From Oscheius dolichura (taxonomy: Eukaryota > Nematoda > Chromadorea > Rhabditida > Rhabditidae), in assembly GCA_932521035.1 (NCBI GenBank), contig OW051493.1, forward strand, positions 3,286,001-3,350,000: 64,000 nucleotides of DNA. Reading direction: 5' to 3'. Positions 27,817 to 38,607 of this stretch are shown one piece after another. The position numbers were made by a program, and so were the translations under genes. The notes under the pieces were generated by a model, which was not told the DNA's origin, searched no databases, and saw nothing but the letters and a program-made list of their open reading frames with translations. Numbering within the stretch: the first letter of the stretch is position 1; each line of letters begins with the position of its first letter.

Positions 27817-30800
27817 TTAGAGGCGGCCGAGGGAGTCGATGTAGACGTCGAGTTCGGGCAGACTCCGTTTGGAGGTGATGGACCGACTCCTGTTGGGGTT
27901 GGCCCTGTACCCCAGTTCCGAATAGATGTTTGTAGGGCATTGGGACAAGGAGAACTGCGTCTGAATTATACTCTATGGTTGAAAAGAACTCTTCCCACCT
28001 TTGGAGCAGCGTTGATATTCGTCCTCAGCGGTCGGCCATGCTGGCTCTTCAGTGGCCTGTAGGACGGGGTCATGTAAGACGGCTCCACCTGTTTCGTCTC
28101 CGACTTTTGCATCTCATTCCATATTTGGAGCTGAATTTTATTTCATAACAAGAAGAGAAAGGGGTTCCCACATCCTCTCGAGTGATATAAACAGGATTGT
28201 TCATGATCACCCATGTGACGGTCTCGTGGCACCCGGGGAAAGTCAATGAGCCGTCGTAGGTCACATAATGGGTTGTCCTGGGCAGGAGGGCAGCTGGCCG
28301 CAGTCGTCTCATTATCGTCTTTTGACCTAAAAAGAACCTTTAAATGTCTTTTTAAAGGAGCCGACCTCTAAAAGTAATACTCTGTGAGGCTACTGTCAGT
28401 CGTCTCAATTCAACCTCTGTCCTGCTCCCTAGCTAAACTTTAAAATAGCACAAAGCCGAGAGATAACTCACATCAATGATCACAGCAATAGCTAGGAGAC
28501 CCCTCGGCTGAGTCATGGCTTGGGTAAAATTTTGATAGAGATCAACGTTGTAGGCCAGAAGTTGCATCTGAACTGGGAATACAGTGGCCAAGGGAATGGG
28601 GTACCTCTGCCGGGAAGCGGACCCTGTCCACCGTGTGTTCTGACCCCTTCTCGCCGTCGTCCACCCGGCCAAAATGGATTATAACCTGGAATAAGAGAAC
28701 ATGGGAGACTATGGGACGTTGTTACCTGCTCTAGTCTGTATTTGTACGGAAATGCCGGTCCTCCCGTAATATTAACAGAGAGTTTCGTGTCATTGACAGT
28801 CAAAATGGGTAGCTGGCCGATGTTCTCGAAGGAGGCCTCCACCTGAATATTTATTTTCGAATTTAATTGAAGATACAGTACCTGGGCATCGTCGACGTGT
28901 ATGTGTGTGAGGTGTGGGTCATAGAGCAGGCTCTTTGGGTCGATATTGATGGGGCTCTGTAGCAGGCCGGCGGTGCACATGCGCCACTCCTTGTGGACGA
29001 GTCCCCAGAAGTCCGGCCCTACAACACACGGGTAGATACAGGCTGTCATCAGCCATGGCCACATCCAGCCGGTTCACTCTTTCTCTCTCGGTCGTCTGTC
29101 AGTCTAGGTAAGGGGGAATAAGGGGAGCGGAGAGAGGGAGAAATATTCTATGTGAGAGTACTCGTGGGAAGACCACAAAGTGGAGGAGGGAAACCAGCAT
29201 CGAGAGGGGGCTCGTTAGCCCCGGCCGGCACCGGGGCAACTCACCGACTACATATGCTCCATTAAACCAAGAAAAAAGAGACTTTACCCCTCCTCTTCTG
29301 GTGAATATTCATGGACATGGAACAAAGCCCGGGGGTTAAAAGTGGAGAAGGACAAAACTCATAGAAAAGCAGTGCAAAGACGGCCGCCGGGCCCCCGGGG
29401 GCAAGCCTACATCATCGAATTAGCACAATTATGGTCGATTTAGCCTCTGTGTGTCCAAGCTCTGCTCCGTTAGGGTGGCTCCCTTTGGAGGGGAAGAATT
29501 TCATTTTCTCGGAGTAAACAGGACGAGTCAAAAGAATCACTGGAGCCTAGAAGGAATCGGGGGGAGACGGCGGGCTGTACAAAAATATTTATAGGGAGGA
29601 GGAGGAAAGGGAGGTGAAAACTATGCAAAACTAAGTATGCGTGGGGTGCGGACACACCTCCGAAATAGATGACCTCTGGCTTATTCGCCCCTCGCAACTC
29701 AAAGGATCAGAATCGTGAGAAACGAAGCAGCCATCGAGATTCTCGTAATAGTAGGAGGAAGTGGGGCGATATCCCTCAAATGGCGCGCTGAAGATGATAT
29801 ACCTCTGGAGGAGGATGATGAAGAGGAGAACTGGGCTTTTCCTTATAAACGAGACGAGCCATCCAGGATTTAGAGAAATATCAACTACACGATAAAAGAG
29901 GCCACTTGACTCTCTAAACGACTAGCCAGTTATAGAACAGCCAGCCAATCCAGTCCAAAAGCAGTAGCCATAAAAGGAGGAGAAGGGTAAGCCGAGGAGC
30001 AGAGGGGTAGAGATGTCTTTGCGCAACAAATTGCCACAAAATTGGCCGATTGAGTAGAGGTGAAGCTCTTCCCCCGGGGGGAGGAAACGAGCCAAGGCGA
30101 TAATAGGGGCACGAAGCTCGTAAATAAGGTAGTCCATAATTAATTGACCTCCTAGATGGGGGGAGGCGTGGAGACGGGAGACGGGAGACCCATCGCGGTG
30201 TGTGAAATGGACATTGAACCTAGCCTCCCGGAAGACAGACAAGTTTTACTTGGAAAGGAGGAAATACTGGAGATGACAGAAATGCACTTTACGAAGAGCC
30301 GAAACAGCTCCACAGCCTGCCCTGAAACGGGCCGGAACACCCGAGAAAGGCCCCTTGCGGGACAGTGCCCCGTACCCTTTCTCTCCATGTTTGCGGCTCA
30401 ATCTGTATTTTGAAACTACTGACAGAAATTGGAGAAGTCCTTGGAAAACACTAGGAAGGTGGCTCATTTGTACCGGAAAACACGGGCCGATCCGCCTAGA
30501 AAAGGTTTAAAAAGGGCCGTGATTAGTCAAATTATAAAGCGAGAAAGGTGGAAAGAGCCGCGAGTTCCCAAGCTTGTTTTTGAGAGTAGAAGAAAAGCTG
30601 TGTGAGTGTTAAAATTAAATTGACACGGAGGGGGAAACGGGCATAGAGTGAGTCTCCCCGTTTCGGGAACACGGGGGCAGGCAGGCACAGCTTCAAACGG
30701 GTGGGGAAAACATTGCAGATTCCACGAGATGGCCGGAAGACCCTCAACTGGGAACGGATTAGCCAGTCTTCCCCCTGGGCAATCATCGTAGGTGTTCCCT

Positions 30801-31280
30801 TTCATCTCTCTCTCTCTAATATCCACACCCTGTTATGAATCTCCCGAGGGCTAATTGCAGAACTCCAACTGCCGAGCCCCGACTACTACTGTATAAATTC
30901 GGAATAAGCTAAAATCGGAGACTATTCCAACCTTATCTTCCTTCGTAAATTATTGTAGTTTGCTCATAAAGATGCAATCCACAATCACCAAAAGCCATGT
31001 TGCGCCGCAACGTGTTCATTCACAGAAACCAGGTGTTTTTGGAATTGTTTATGATTTTCCGTTCCTTTAGATGAATGTAACTAATTTGAATGCAAATATA
31101 TTTGGAGAAAATAAAGTATATATATTCAGAGATTACCACTGACACCGGCCTCTCGTACTCATCCTCTCCCTCTCTCGTCCACCTACCTCCAAAAGCGTCG
31201 ACATCGTACGTCCATGGAAACAGAGCCGCTGTCCCTTCAATCCACCCGGTGAATATGAGTGTATACAGTAGAAGAGCCAT
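27817..31280 (-). CDS. Carbonic-anhydrase-related protein (CA10/CA11, cah-1/2 type), acatalytic
   Basis: Secreted neuronal-type CARP; vertebrate CA10 and CA11 bind neurexins. Exon 1 (31187-31280) encodes MALLLYTLIFTGWIEG and PWTYDVDAFG; a 2168-nt intron separates it from exon 2 starting at 29018 (GPDFWGLVHKEWRMC, LLQSPINIDPKSLLYDP). The phase-1 junction joins in frame as DAFGGPDFWG, matching the CA family W-x-Y...G-P pattern. Further exons: LSVNITGGPAFPYKYRLEQ, VIIHFGRVDDGEKGSEHTVD, QLLAYNVDLYQNFTQAM, LGSRTEVELRRLTVASQSI, THYVTYDGSLTFPGCHETV, WVIMNNPVYITRED, SYMTPSYRPLKSQHGRPLRT and a C-tail ending LPELDVYIDSLGRL. Of the three zinc His, only the one in IIHFG remains; the first is Ile and the third (EVQLLAYN) is Gln, so it cannot be a normal anhydrase. 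Confidence 0.88.
29019..31186 (-). other. Long first intron of the CARP gene
   Basis: About 2.2 kb of GC-rich DNA between signal-peptide exon and catalytic-fold exons. No nested gene found; several open frames of 70-110 codons exist on both strands but have no splice logic or recognisable motifs. First introns of this size are rare in this window and often carry enhancers. Confidence 0.6.
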
Positions 31281-33489
31281 CTTCTGGAAGAGGAAGAGTT
31301 GGAAACTTTAAAAATCTTTTGAGGTTGGAAGTTAATCCTGGCGTCCGTTGCGGGGATTGGAGTGATGGGTTGGTCGGGGGCTCTCCCTCCACGAACTAAT
31401 ACTTTTCTTTTTGCTTATAATCTCATCCGCGTAGCAATTCCATTACACTTTCAATTGGCACTTGTCTCAGGTGAATAGTACGGGAAATAAATGACGCGGC
31501 GAGGGGGGCAAGGGAGGATAAGTTCCTGGTGGGGTTGTCAACAAACTGGGGAGATCATTTCTCACTTTTAAGCTAGTATTTTTCTAGCCCGACATAGTAA
31601 TAATTTCTCGAAATTTATAGCTTTCGGGGGGTTTTGACTCCCGGCTTTGGGCAATCCTCTCGTTTTGAGAGGATTAGGCCCGGGAGGAGGAGGCTCTCTG
31701 CTCACAAAACTGTCTGTCACCACCAAGGACGAGAATGTAGAGAAGGGACTAGTCCGAGACGGTGCCCGAGGCGAAATTGAGACTTTTTGAGTTGTCAGTC
31801 GGTTCGCCCCCACTCGGGAGCCACCAAAGCTTATTAATATGAGCTCGGAGTGCTTTTATTAGCTGCTCTCATAAGGTACGGGGAGAAGAAGACGAGGAGA
31901 GACGAGACCCCACCGACAAGGGGCGACATCGTTTGGACACGGGAAATGACACCACAGATGGACTTCCCTTATGGAGGACATCAATTAAAGAAGGGAGGGC
32001 GAGAGAGAGCAAAGCTCTTAGGAGGAGGTGACCACGGGGGGATAAGGCCAGATAACGGGGAGACTCACTTCTGACGGGAGGATGGCTCTAGGATGGCTTG
32101 AAGAACTCTCTCGTTGTCATCTGAAACCGGGCAATTTGAAATTCCGAAGTTGGCGGGATCATATTTCTCGGAAATGAGGAAGAGGAGAAGGAGGTGGTTG
32201 TTGTGAAGGAGGGGAGGATGAGGGAGACGAGGCGAGATACTTGTCATATCCAATTGTGACTGCTACAAGTAGGTTGTTTTGCCTCGGGGGACGGCTAGTC
32301 ATCATACAAAGAATATTCCGGGAAGCCGTTACGAGAGGGAGGAGGAGAAGATAAAGTGGAATAACGGCCACCACGACGGGGGTCAAAGGACCAAGGACTG
32401 GGAGGAGGACGAGGGTGGCAGGTGTTCTCCCGCCTATTTCCAATCTTCGAAGGTTCAATCTTTTACCTCTTCGAATAAAAATAGAGGAGAAGGGGACTAG
32501 TAGATGTTTGTTGGAGGTAGCGAGCCTTTTGTGGCGGGTTATTTTGCCTGTTCCCTTGTCAAAACGGAAGCCATTCTCCTCCGGCCCCATGTGTCAAGCG
32601 ATGAGGTTAGCTGTCGCCTCGATTATCATCAAAAATGAGGACACAATGGGCCACGTTGCTGTATAGAATCGAGAATTGACAAAAAGAAGTCAAAATTCGT
32701 AAAAGTGATGGAAAAGGGCGAGGGACGGCCACGTGGGGCACACAGGAGAGGAGCACTCGAGAATGCATGCGAATTCATGTTGAAGTGGAAGAAGTGCGAT
32801 TAGGCCGGGGACACGGGGAGGACGACGAGGACCGCGTGTAAGAAGATGGCCGAAACGGAGATTTAAAAGGATAGAACAAGGGAGGATAGATAAAGAATAG
32901 AGGGAGTGCAAGAGGAGGAGGAGAATAGTAGGATAAGCCCCTTTGGACGGCAATCGAGCGTGAAAATGACCTGGAAATTTAACGGCTGACCAGCTCGCAG
33001 AGGAAGAGGCAAAGTAAGTGTTCTACGGGGCAACTCCAAATAAAAAGTAGCAGGAGAGGTCTCTTTTGCAGAAGGGCCGCTGCTGTTCTTCTTGTTTGTA
33101 TCGGATGACCTTTTCGGGAAAGTTTTCTTCCAAGACGGCGGATTGGAAACCAGAAAACGGCGCCAATTCAGGAAAATAAGACGAATGACAACATTTTTCT
33201 AGAGCCAAATGAAAGTGCAAAGTGCTTTTTTGTCTCCAGTCGTTCCGGAAAGTGTGGAGGACGTCATTCCAGCGCAGCTTCCCTTCAGGGCGTACTTATA
33301 CCCCGTTCGGGCGCTATTTTCTCACTTCCTAGACTTAATTCAACACGCCTCAACCCGTAAACTCTATGGAGGACCAAAACATAAAGCTCGGAATAGCTTC
33401 GAGTGGTAGCAAATGACCTGCCAAGACTTTACGGGCGAAACAGCCGAGAGATATCAAAAGAGATGGGTTTCTAGACGGAGGTCACTTAC
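31281..33489. other. Intergenic region upstream of CARP
   Basis: Mostly non-coding. One minus-strand stretch at 32065-32170 reads KYDPANFGISNCPVSDD then NERVLQAILEPSSRQK and ends at a GTGAGTC donor, so it could be an exon, but no partner exon was found. Another at about 33030-33140 (NFPEKVIRYKQEEQQRPFCK) is similarly isolated. Confidence 0.45.
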
Positions 33490-33756
33490 CACTGCAGGCC
33501 GAGACCGTCTTCCAGTTCTTTTTTCTTCTGATACCATCTTCTGGCTACGTAGTTTGCTCTGTGATCCCTCAAGATTGGAGATTTCCTCGGAATTATCTGT
33601 TGAGCACGCTAGAAACACCTCGTCCCCCGTTCTCCCAAGCATGGCCGGCCTCCTCCTTCTCCCCGGTCTTGCTCTAGACAAAGGTATTTTCCCTCTCGTG
33701 TTGTTGTGTGCCTGTATCCTCCCGGAAATGAGGAGAATTGCCCAAAGAGTGACCAT
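33490..33756 (-). CDS. Candidate secreted Arg-rich protein, first exon(s)
   Basis: From an ATG at 33756 the frame reads MVTLWAILLISGRIQA (signal-peptide-like), then HNNTRGKIPLSRARPGRRRR and a Ser/Lys-rich segment to GRRSRPAV, ending at a strong GTAAGTG donor at 33489. A GAGCAG acceptor precedes the ATG by ten bases. Multi-basic runs (RRRR, GRRSR) resemble processing sites of a prohormone, but no amidated repeat is visible. I could not find a convincing next exon. It lies head to head with the secreted Cys-rich gene, 154 bp between start codons. Real gene status is uncertain. Confidence 0.3.
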
Positions 33757-33854
33757 TCCCGTATCCTGCTCGATGTTCCCGTAAGTTTCACCTTGACTCC
33801 GTACACAAAGAAGACGAAAAACAGGTATGACACACGGCAAAGGTCGGCCCACAA

Positions 33855-33862
33855 TATAAAGG
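33855..33862 (+). promoter_or_regulatory. TATA box of the secreted Cys-rich gene
   Basis: TATAAAGG, 56 bp upstream of the ATG at 33911. Predicted transcription start would lie near 33887, close to a GTCTTCAG acceptor. Confidence 0.55.
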
Positions 33863-33910
33863 AGACTCCTCGCGTGGGGACAGGGGACAGTCGTCGTCTT
33901 CAGTCGAGAG

Positions 33911-35773
33911 ATGCTCTACCTACGTACACTTCTTTTATTCTCATTCCTGGCTCTGGGAACACAGGCTGTCAGCATGAAAATGAGCAAGGTTGGTCGATTT
34001 TTCGGGTGGATATAAGAGAGTGTAGTTCCAGATAGCTAGCTACGCCCACAGTCTTATCCAGCGATCATTAGTTCCCGGACAACAGACAAGGCTCTGCTCC
34101 TGTGACGAGCAGAGGTGAGTGTCCATTTGCTTCTTTGCCCTCTGAGGAATGGATCCCTAACTTCTCCATCCTCTTCTTTACTGTATTTCCCCTTTTTTGG
34201 ACTCCTCTCCGAATGTGTGTTCCTGAACCATTGAACCTCTTTTTGTAGTCCAGACAATCTGTGAAAATACAGGAAAATAGGCGACGACTACACATTACAC
34301 TGGTCCAAACAATGGGGAAGTAGAGGAAGACTGATCGAGTTCTCTTCATCGGGAGGATCTCGTTCCCCTCGTATTCTTCTACCCTGGGTTCTTTTCGGGT
34401 GCATTGCCGTGTCCACCGTGTTTTCATCCCCTCCGAGAATATTTGTTTTCCCCATTTTCATCCGTGATACAACGATAATGGGGGAAAGCGATAGATCAAA
34501 ACAAGGGACGGTTTCTTTGGTTTTTATACTTCCCGGGTAGGAGAGGGAAATTCCAGAAAAAGGATCGCTTCCTCTTTTGGAGGCATAATTGTCTACCGTC
34601 GATTTTTTTACGGAGATCTCGAGCCTGCAGCAGGCCATCGGCCGCACGTGGCCCCGACAGGGATAATATGGTATCCTTTAATTAGCCCTGAACCTTGGAA
34701 AAGAGAAATTTCTTTTTGAAAAGGGCGTTTCACTGGAGACTGGAGCTCGCTCGACCTTTCCCCCCTACCAGGACATAGTTCACCAGTCGTCCAGTCGCGT
34801 GGCACCTAGGGCAGGCCCTGTTTCGGGTGCACAGCCCCTTGCAAAGAAGTTACAGCATATTTACCCTGTAAAAAGAGCAGAAGTCGGTTAATTTGCCCTT
34901 TTGGGGAGATGCCTCTCCCGGGGAAGGATAGATTTTTGTTTTGTTATCTTCAAAGGGCACTCTGTTTCCAATTGCATTCTTCGCGCGGGGATCTTCCGTT
35001 GTTGTCCTCCCCCTGACAATATGTTGTCGCTCGAACCAACAGCAGACACAAACATGATATCATCGCTCGTCGCCCCGCTGATACTGATTTTACAGACAAT
35101 GTATTTCGGAGATGGAACAACAGGTGCAAGGGTGCGCAGATCAATGTATCAACATCTTCGGGGACGTGACCAACACCCCGAAGAAGCTCGTTCCCTGTCT
35201 CCAGGACCTCATCCCCCAGTTTGACAGCTTCTCCGACTGTATGCAGGCCAGCCTCGACTCGTGGGTGCCTCCGCCTCCCCCAGGACTAATCCTCCTGTTT
35301 CAGTTGTTCCCAGGGCCCGAGTAACCAGCTCGTCCCCTATGCCTCTATAAACCAGCTGCTGACCCTCCTGGAGGCCGAGGCCTACACCAAGAAGAAGGAG
35401 ATCATGTCCCAGTCCTTGGTGGTCAAGATCCGCCCCGTAGCGGAGGCGGCCTTCTCCTTCGCCGGCTGTGTAAAGCAGTGTTTCGTCAAGAAGAACCGCG
35501 ACGGCTATTGCTTCGACAAAGTCGAGTAAGTGGCCCCCCTCTTATAAATAGGGCAACAATTCCCAGGTGCCAGCCAATGATCACTGTCAAAAACCTCTCG
35601 TCCTCTTTGAAGAAGTGCTCCCGTGGGTTTAACTGGAAGAAGGAGGCCGGTTCTTTGTGCAATTGTGCCCAGTCGGCGGGAATATCGTAAGATTGGATTA
35701 GGTTCTTTTAATGGTGGTTGACCCTCTCAGGAGTCTCCAACAGGTCTGCCCGCTCCTCAATGCCATGGGATGA
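33911..35773 (+). CDS. Secreted Cys-rich protein, unrecognised (nematode-type, CPG4-like pattern)
   Basis: Signal peptide MLYLRTLLLFSFLALGTQAV in exon 1 (33911-33988); exon 2 gives SYAHSLIQRSLVPGQQTRLC; a 980-nt intron (34113-35093) follows; later exons give CISEMEQQVQGCADQCINIF, KKLVPCLQDLIPQFDSFSDC, MQASLDSCSQGPSN, FSFAGCVKQCFVKKNRDGYC and LCNCAQSAG, ending VCPLLNAMG. All splice phases close. About 215 residues with 16 or so Cys spaced like nematode secreted proteins such as the CPG4-domain group, but I do not recognise the family with certainty. An AATAAA at about 35866 fits its 3' end. Possible excretory-secretory product; inference only. Confidence 0.72.
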
Positions 35774-35967
35774 ATCGGCTTGGCCGGCCCGCAGATGATC
35801 TCAAATGATGATTGGCCCCTTCAGGAGTCTTCACTTGTCAGTAATATTATTCTTGCCATTTCCACAATAAACCCATGATATTTGATGTCCGTTTAGATTA
35901 TTTATACCTTTAACATCTCCTCTCTTCAGTAGTCCACAAAACGGTGGCCCTGTTTTTTATCCTTCGG

Positions 35968-36244
35968 ATGGGCGAAGAGTTGTCAGAAGAGTCGTGTATG
36001 CCTTCTCTCTGTGAGGGTGTCAGTTCTATTGTTGTGCATGACTTATATTTCCACTGCTCTGATGGCTTGAGCCTTGGACGAAGGCAGATTGAAGGGATGC
36101 TCCTACCCGGCGTTGGCCATGTTCGAAAAACAAAGGAAACGCTATATGAGGGAGACCAACCAGAAACTGAAAAGATTCTCGGTAGGAACTGTTTTAAGTG
36201 GAAGAGGAAAATTCCAGTTCCAGACATCATTAAGAAGATTCTAA
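35968..36244 (+). CDS. Small charged protein, unrecognised
   Basis: Three short exons give MGEELSEESCMPSL, SLDEGRLKGCSYPALAMFEK, QRKRYMRETNQKLKRFS and a tail FQTSLRRF, about 59 residues: an acidic start followed by a basic helix. The first intron (61 nt) starts GTGAGGG; the second (35 nt) starts GTAGGAA and ends ATTCCAG. A CTCTTCAG acceptor lies about 35 bp upstream of the ATG. No homologue recognised. The alternative reading of the last exon (PDIIKKILNIYEKSMNGEEF) would require a non-canonical join. Confidence 0.35.
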
Positions 36245-36702
36245 ATATATACGAGAAGTCGATGAACGGCGAAGAATTCGAATGACTTGGACGATGACGA
36301 TGTGTGGGGCGGGTCTATTAGGGGGACGACGACGAGACGAGCGATGCCCGGCAGAAGAAGAGACCGACGCTAAGACAAGACTGTTTGGCATTCTCCTTGC
36401 CTAGGTATAGCTTCTATTATCATAAAACGTGATGAAACATAAAACATTCCATACGATTGACATCCTCGCCTACTGTGTCCTCTACGGGTTGGACCCTTTT
36501 TGCCATTGGGTATGGCCGCCTCTGTTCTCTTCTAACCAGCCGAGTTTCTTCAGAGCAGTTTCACCTCTCTCCGCCTCTTCTTTTCACGGCACGTCTGCTC
36601 TACTTTCTTTTTTCCTCTTCAGATTCATGTCTTGAAATACGACATTTGACTGCGCGGCTACCTCCCTGCTCTATCACATGAGACGTACGGCTCGGTGTAC
36701 TA

Positions 36703-37119
36703 ATGCACGCGTGCAGGAGGACACCGACCTTCATAAAAGAGCAAAAGATGGAGCATTCCCGCCTGCCCATCCTTTTCTATTTGGTGTATCGCGACATGGA
36801 CCCCGTCCTTCCGAAGGAGCTTTTCACCGAGGATACTTACAAGATTGTTAAGAGGTCAACAAACTTCACCAAACTCATCAACGCCATCCTCCGCATCGAG
36901 CTGAAACCGCATACGGTTGAGGAGGACATGACTTCTGTGATCAAGAGCGGTCAGTTCGTGCGGATGATCACCCACGTGCTGAAGGAGAAGTTGGAGGACA
37001 TGGAACGGCATTGCCGGAGAGCCGAGAAAATGCTTACCGTACAGGGAATTTGTTGGCTTCTCGTTCACTTCTATCTCCCAGACGCCAGAGAACCGGGCCA
37101 GGACACCTTCTTCAACTAG
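36703..37119 (+). CDS. Unrecognised helical protein ending in the duplicated element
   Basis: An open frame of 138 codons with GC-rich codon use like nearby real genes. The core reads DPVLPKELFTEDTYKIVKRS, NFTKLINAILRIELKPHTVE, IKSGQFVRMITHVLKEKLED and MERHCRRAEKML, amphipathic and likely helical. A start at 36748 (MEHSRL) or 36798 is as likely as 36703. Reading through, the last codons (DAREPGQDTFFN) come from the duplicated repeat; but a 43-nt intron starting GTACAG at about 37038 and ending ATCTCCCAG would instead give the tail TPENRARTPSSTRSRR. No family recognised. Confidence 0.45.
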   Translation: MHACRRTPTFIKEQKMEHSRLPILFYLVYRDMDPVLPKELFTEDTYKIVKRSTNFTKLINAILRIELKPHTVEEDMTSVIKSGQFVRMITHVLKEKLEDMERHCRRAEKMLTVQGICWLLVHFYLPDAREPGQDTFFN

Positions 37120-37168
37120 AAGTCGACGCCAGTGAACCGGGCCAGGACACCTTCTTCAACTAGAAGTC
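37081..37168 (+). repeat. 44-bp tandem duplication at the start of repeat copy A
   Basis: Two adjacent 44-bp units (37081-37124 and 37125-37168) beginning GACGCCAG and ending TAGAAGTC, differing at one base (AGAG versus AGTG). Copy B carries the unit only once (39179-39222), so the duplication happened after the two copies separated, or was lost from B. Confidence 0.9.
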
Positions 37169-37523
37169 GAAGGTTAGGTTGCTAGGAGGAGGCGGATACT
37201 CTCCTTTGGCTGTCCCATGTGGCCGACTCGCTGTCCCTCAATTTTTAACAAAAGGGGACCCACGACACGGCGTGGGGTTGTATGAATTTTTGAAGAAAAC
37301 TTTTTTTTTTTAAAAATGTAAACATAATTTGAAGAAAGGCGACCGACCGGCGGCAGAGCAGAAGGAAGACTGACTGGACGAGAAGCCACGCCGTCTCGAC
37401 ACAATTTGACAGGTTCGGCGCGTCCCTTTTTTTGTCGAGTTAACCAGATGGGGCAACTGATTTCAAAATCACTTTTATTGGGGAAAAGGATATAATGGAG
37501 TTGGAGAAAGAAAAAGAAAGCAG
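37118..37523. repeat. Duplicated element, copy A (about 400 bp)
   Basis: Direct repeat of 39171-39577, nearly identical at both ends and diverged in the middle. Shared features: GGTTAGGTTGCTAGG, a hairpin CCCACG-ACACGG-CGTGGG (37259-37276), a later CCACGCCGT complementary to that hairpin, GCGCGTCCCTTTTTTT, and a minus-strand AATAAA near 37473. It may be a shared 3' region, a small non-autonomous element or a structured RNA; no target-site duplication or terminal inverted repeat was found. Confidence 0.85.
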
Positions 37524-37615
37524 AATTCTGACAGTGCCTCCCAATAAACAGAATTATTTAATGCAAAATGTATTTGGGTACAACGGATAAGAAAACAGTA
37601 GGAATTATTATCATT

Positions 37616-38057
37616 TTATGGGGTGGGAGTAGTAGTTCGACGGTTATATTGAGGACACCCTCTAGGTCTCATGCAGTCGGTCTTTCCACTGGCAGCACAC
37701 GACATATAGAGGAAACACCTTGACAGAGAATATCGCCATCCTTCGACGCATTTGAGAAATGTCAAAGGGTCAATCTAGAAAGGGTATTCTTTAGCATAGC
37801 ATAACCTCACCGATTTGCAACGCCCCACAATCCTTTTACTATACGGGTTCTCCTTCGCATCCTTCTGAAATGGAGTTCATGATAAGAAAAGATGGAAGAG
37901 ATCTCACCGCGGTCAGTTGGTAATCCTTCTCCTGGATGGACGGGAGGTCGTCCCCAATTCGGATCTGTTGAGAGGCCTCGTCCTCCCCTGGGATGACCCC
38001 TTTTGTGAGGTCAGCAAGGAAGAAGGAGCAGAGAAAGAAGACGACAATGAAGTTCAT
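37616..38057 (-). CDS. Small secreted six-Cys protein, unrecognised
   Basis: Three exons close exactly: 37908-38057, 37811-37864 and 37616-37774, total 120 residues. Exon 1: signal peptide MNFIVVFFLCSFFLADLTKG and an acidic pro-like region (DEASQQIRIGDDLPSIQEKD). Exons 2-3: a basic KDAKENPYSKRIVGRCKS, then DPLTFLKCVEGWRYSLSRCF, MSCAASGKTDCMRPRGC and a Thr/Pro tail. Six Cys lie in the mature region; SKR could be a processing site. No known family recognised (not a clear ShK, Kunitz or defensin spacing). A TATA box lies 29 bp before the ATG and a minus-strand AATAAA about 140 bp after the stop, inside repeat copy A. Probably an extracellular peptide. Confidence 0.75.
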
Positions 38058-38085
38058 GGCTGTTAGATCTCCCTCTCGCAGATCA

Positions 38086-38094
38086 CCTTTTATA
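38086..38094 (-). promoter_or_regulatory. TATA box of the six-Cys secreted gene
   Basis: TATAAAAGG on the minus strand, 29 bp upstream of the ATG at 38057. This places the transcription start almost at the start codon, so the leader would be extremely short unless an upstream start site is used. Confidence 0.65.
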
Positions 38095-38607
38095 GGCCTC
38101 GTATTTGCCCAAATTGGGGTGGGGGCCGTCCCTTCAATAGATTGACCCTTTGTTCTATCAGCTGCTCGTATCATCGAGTGGACTACATTTTTGGCTGTCG
38201 GTGTGACCATAGAAGAAGGCTGAATAAAATCGTACTGAATAGAGGTTCATATCTCAAATCGGCCACGGCGAAGCACCTTCCCGGCTCTTTATCGTTGCCG
38301 TTACCGAGAGGGCTCGACCGGGACATGAGCACGAGTCTTCCGAGGGTGGGTCATTCTTGATTCTGGTGAAAGGCTGATGTTTATAGGAATACCAGAAAGT
38401 ATCGACGGGCCTGTATGGTACTTTGCAAGGTCGATAAAGACTGTCGGGAGAAGGGTGGCGGCTGCAAATGTATTACTCAAAAATGCTGCTCCGGCTTTCA
38501 ATTCGTCTAGCCTTTCGATTTTTGTTATACATATGGATCATTTTTCTAATAAAATATATTTATATCCGTTTCCAACACAAATAATAACTCCCAAGCAAGG
38601 AAAACAG
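38095..38607. other. Intergenic region
   Basis: About 500 bp without a gene I can support. A plus-strand open frame continues from 38377 into the next candidate but shows no conserved motif. Confidence 0.4.

Noticed and set aside
27817-29060. CARP start at an ATG just upstream of exon 2 (MWPWLMTACIYPC)
   Set aside because: GTGTTGTAG directly before GGCCGGACTTC is a splice acceptor, and the exon at 31187-31280 supplies a proper signal peptide and the conserved W-x-Y segment in matching phase.
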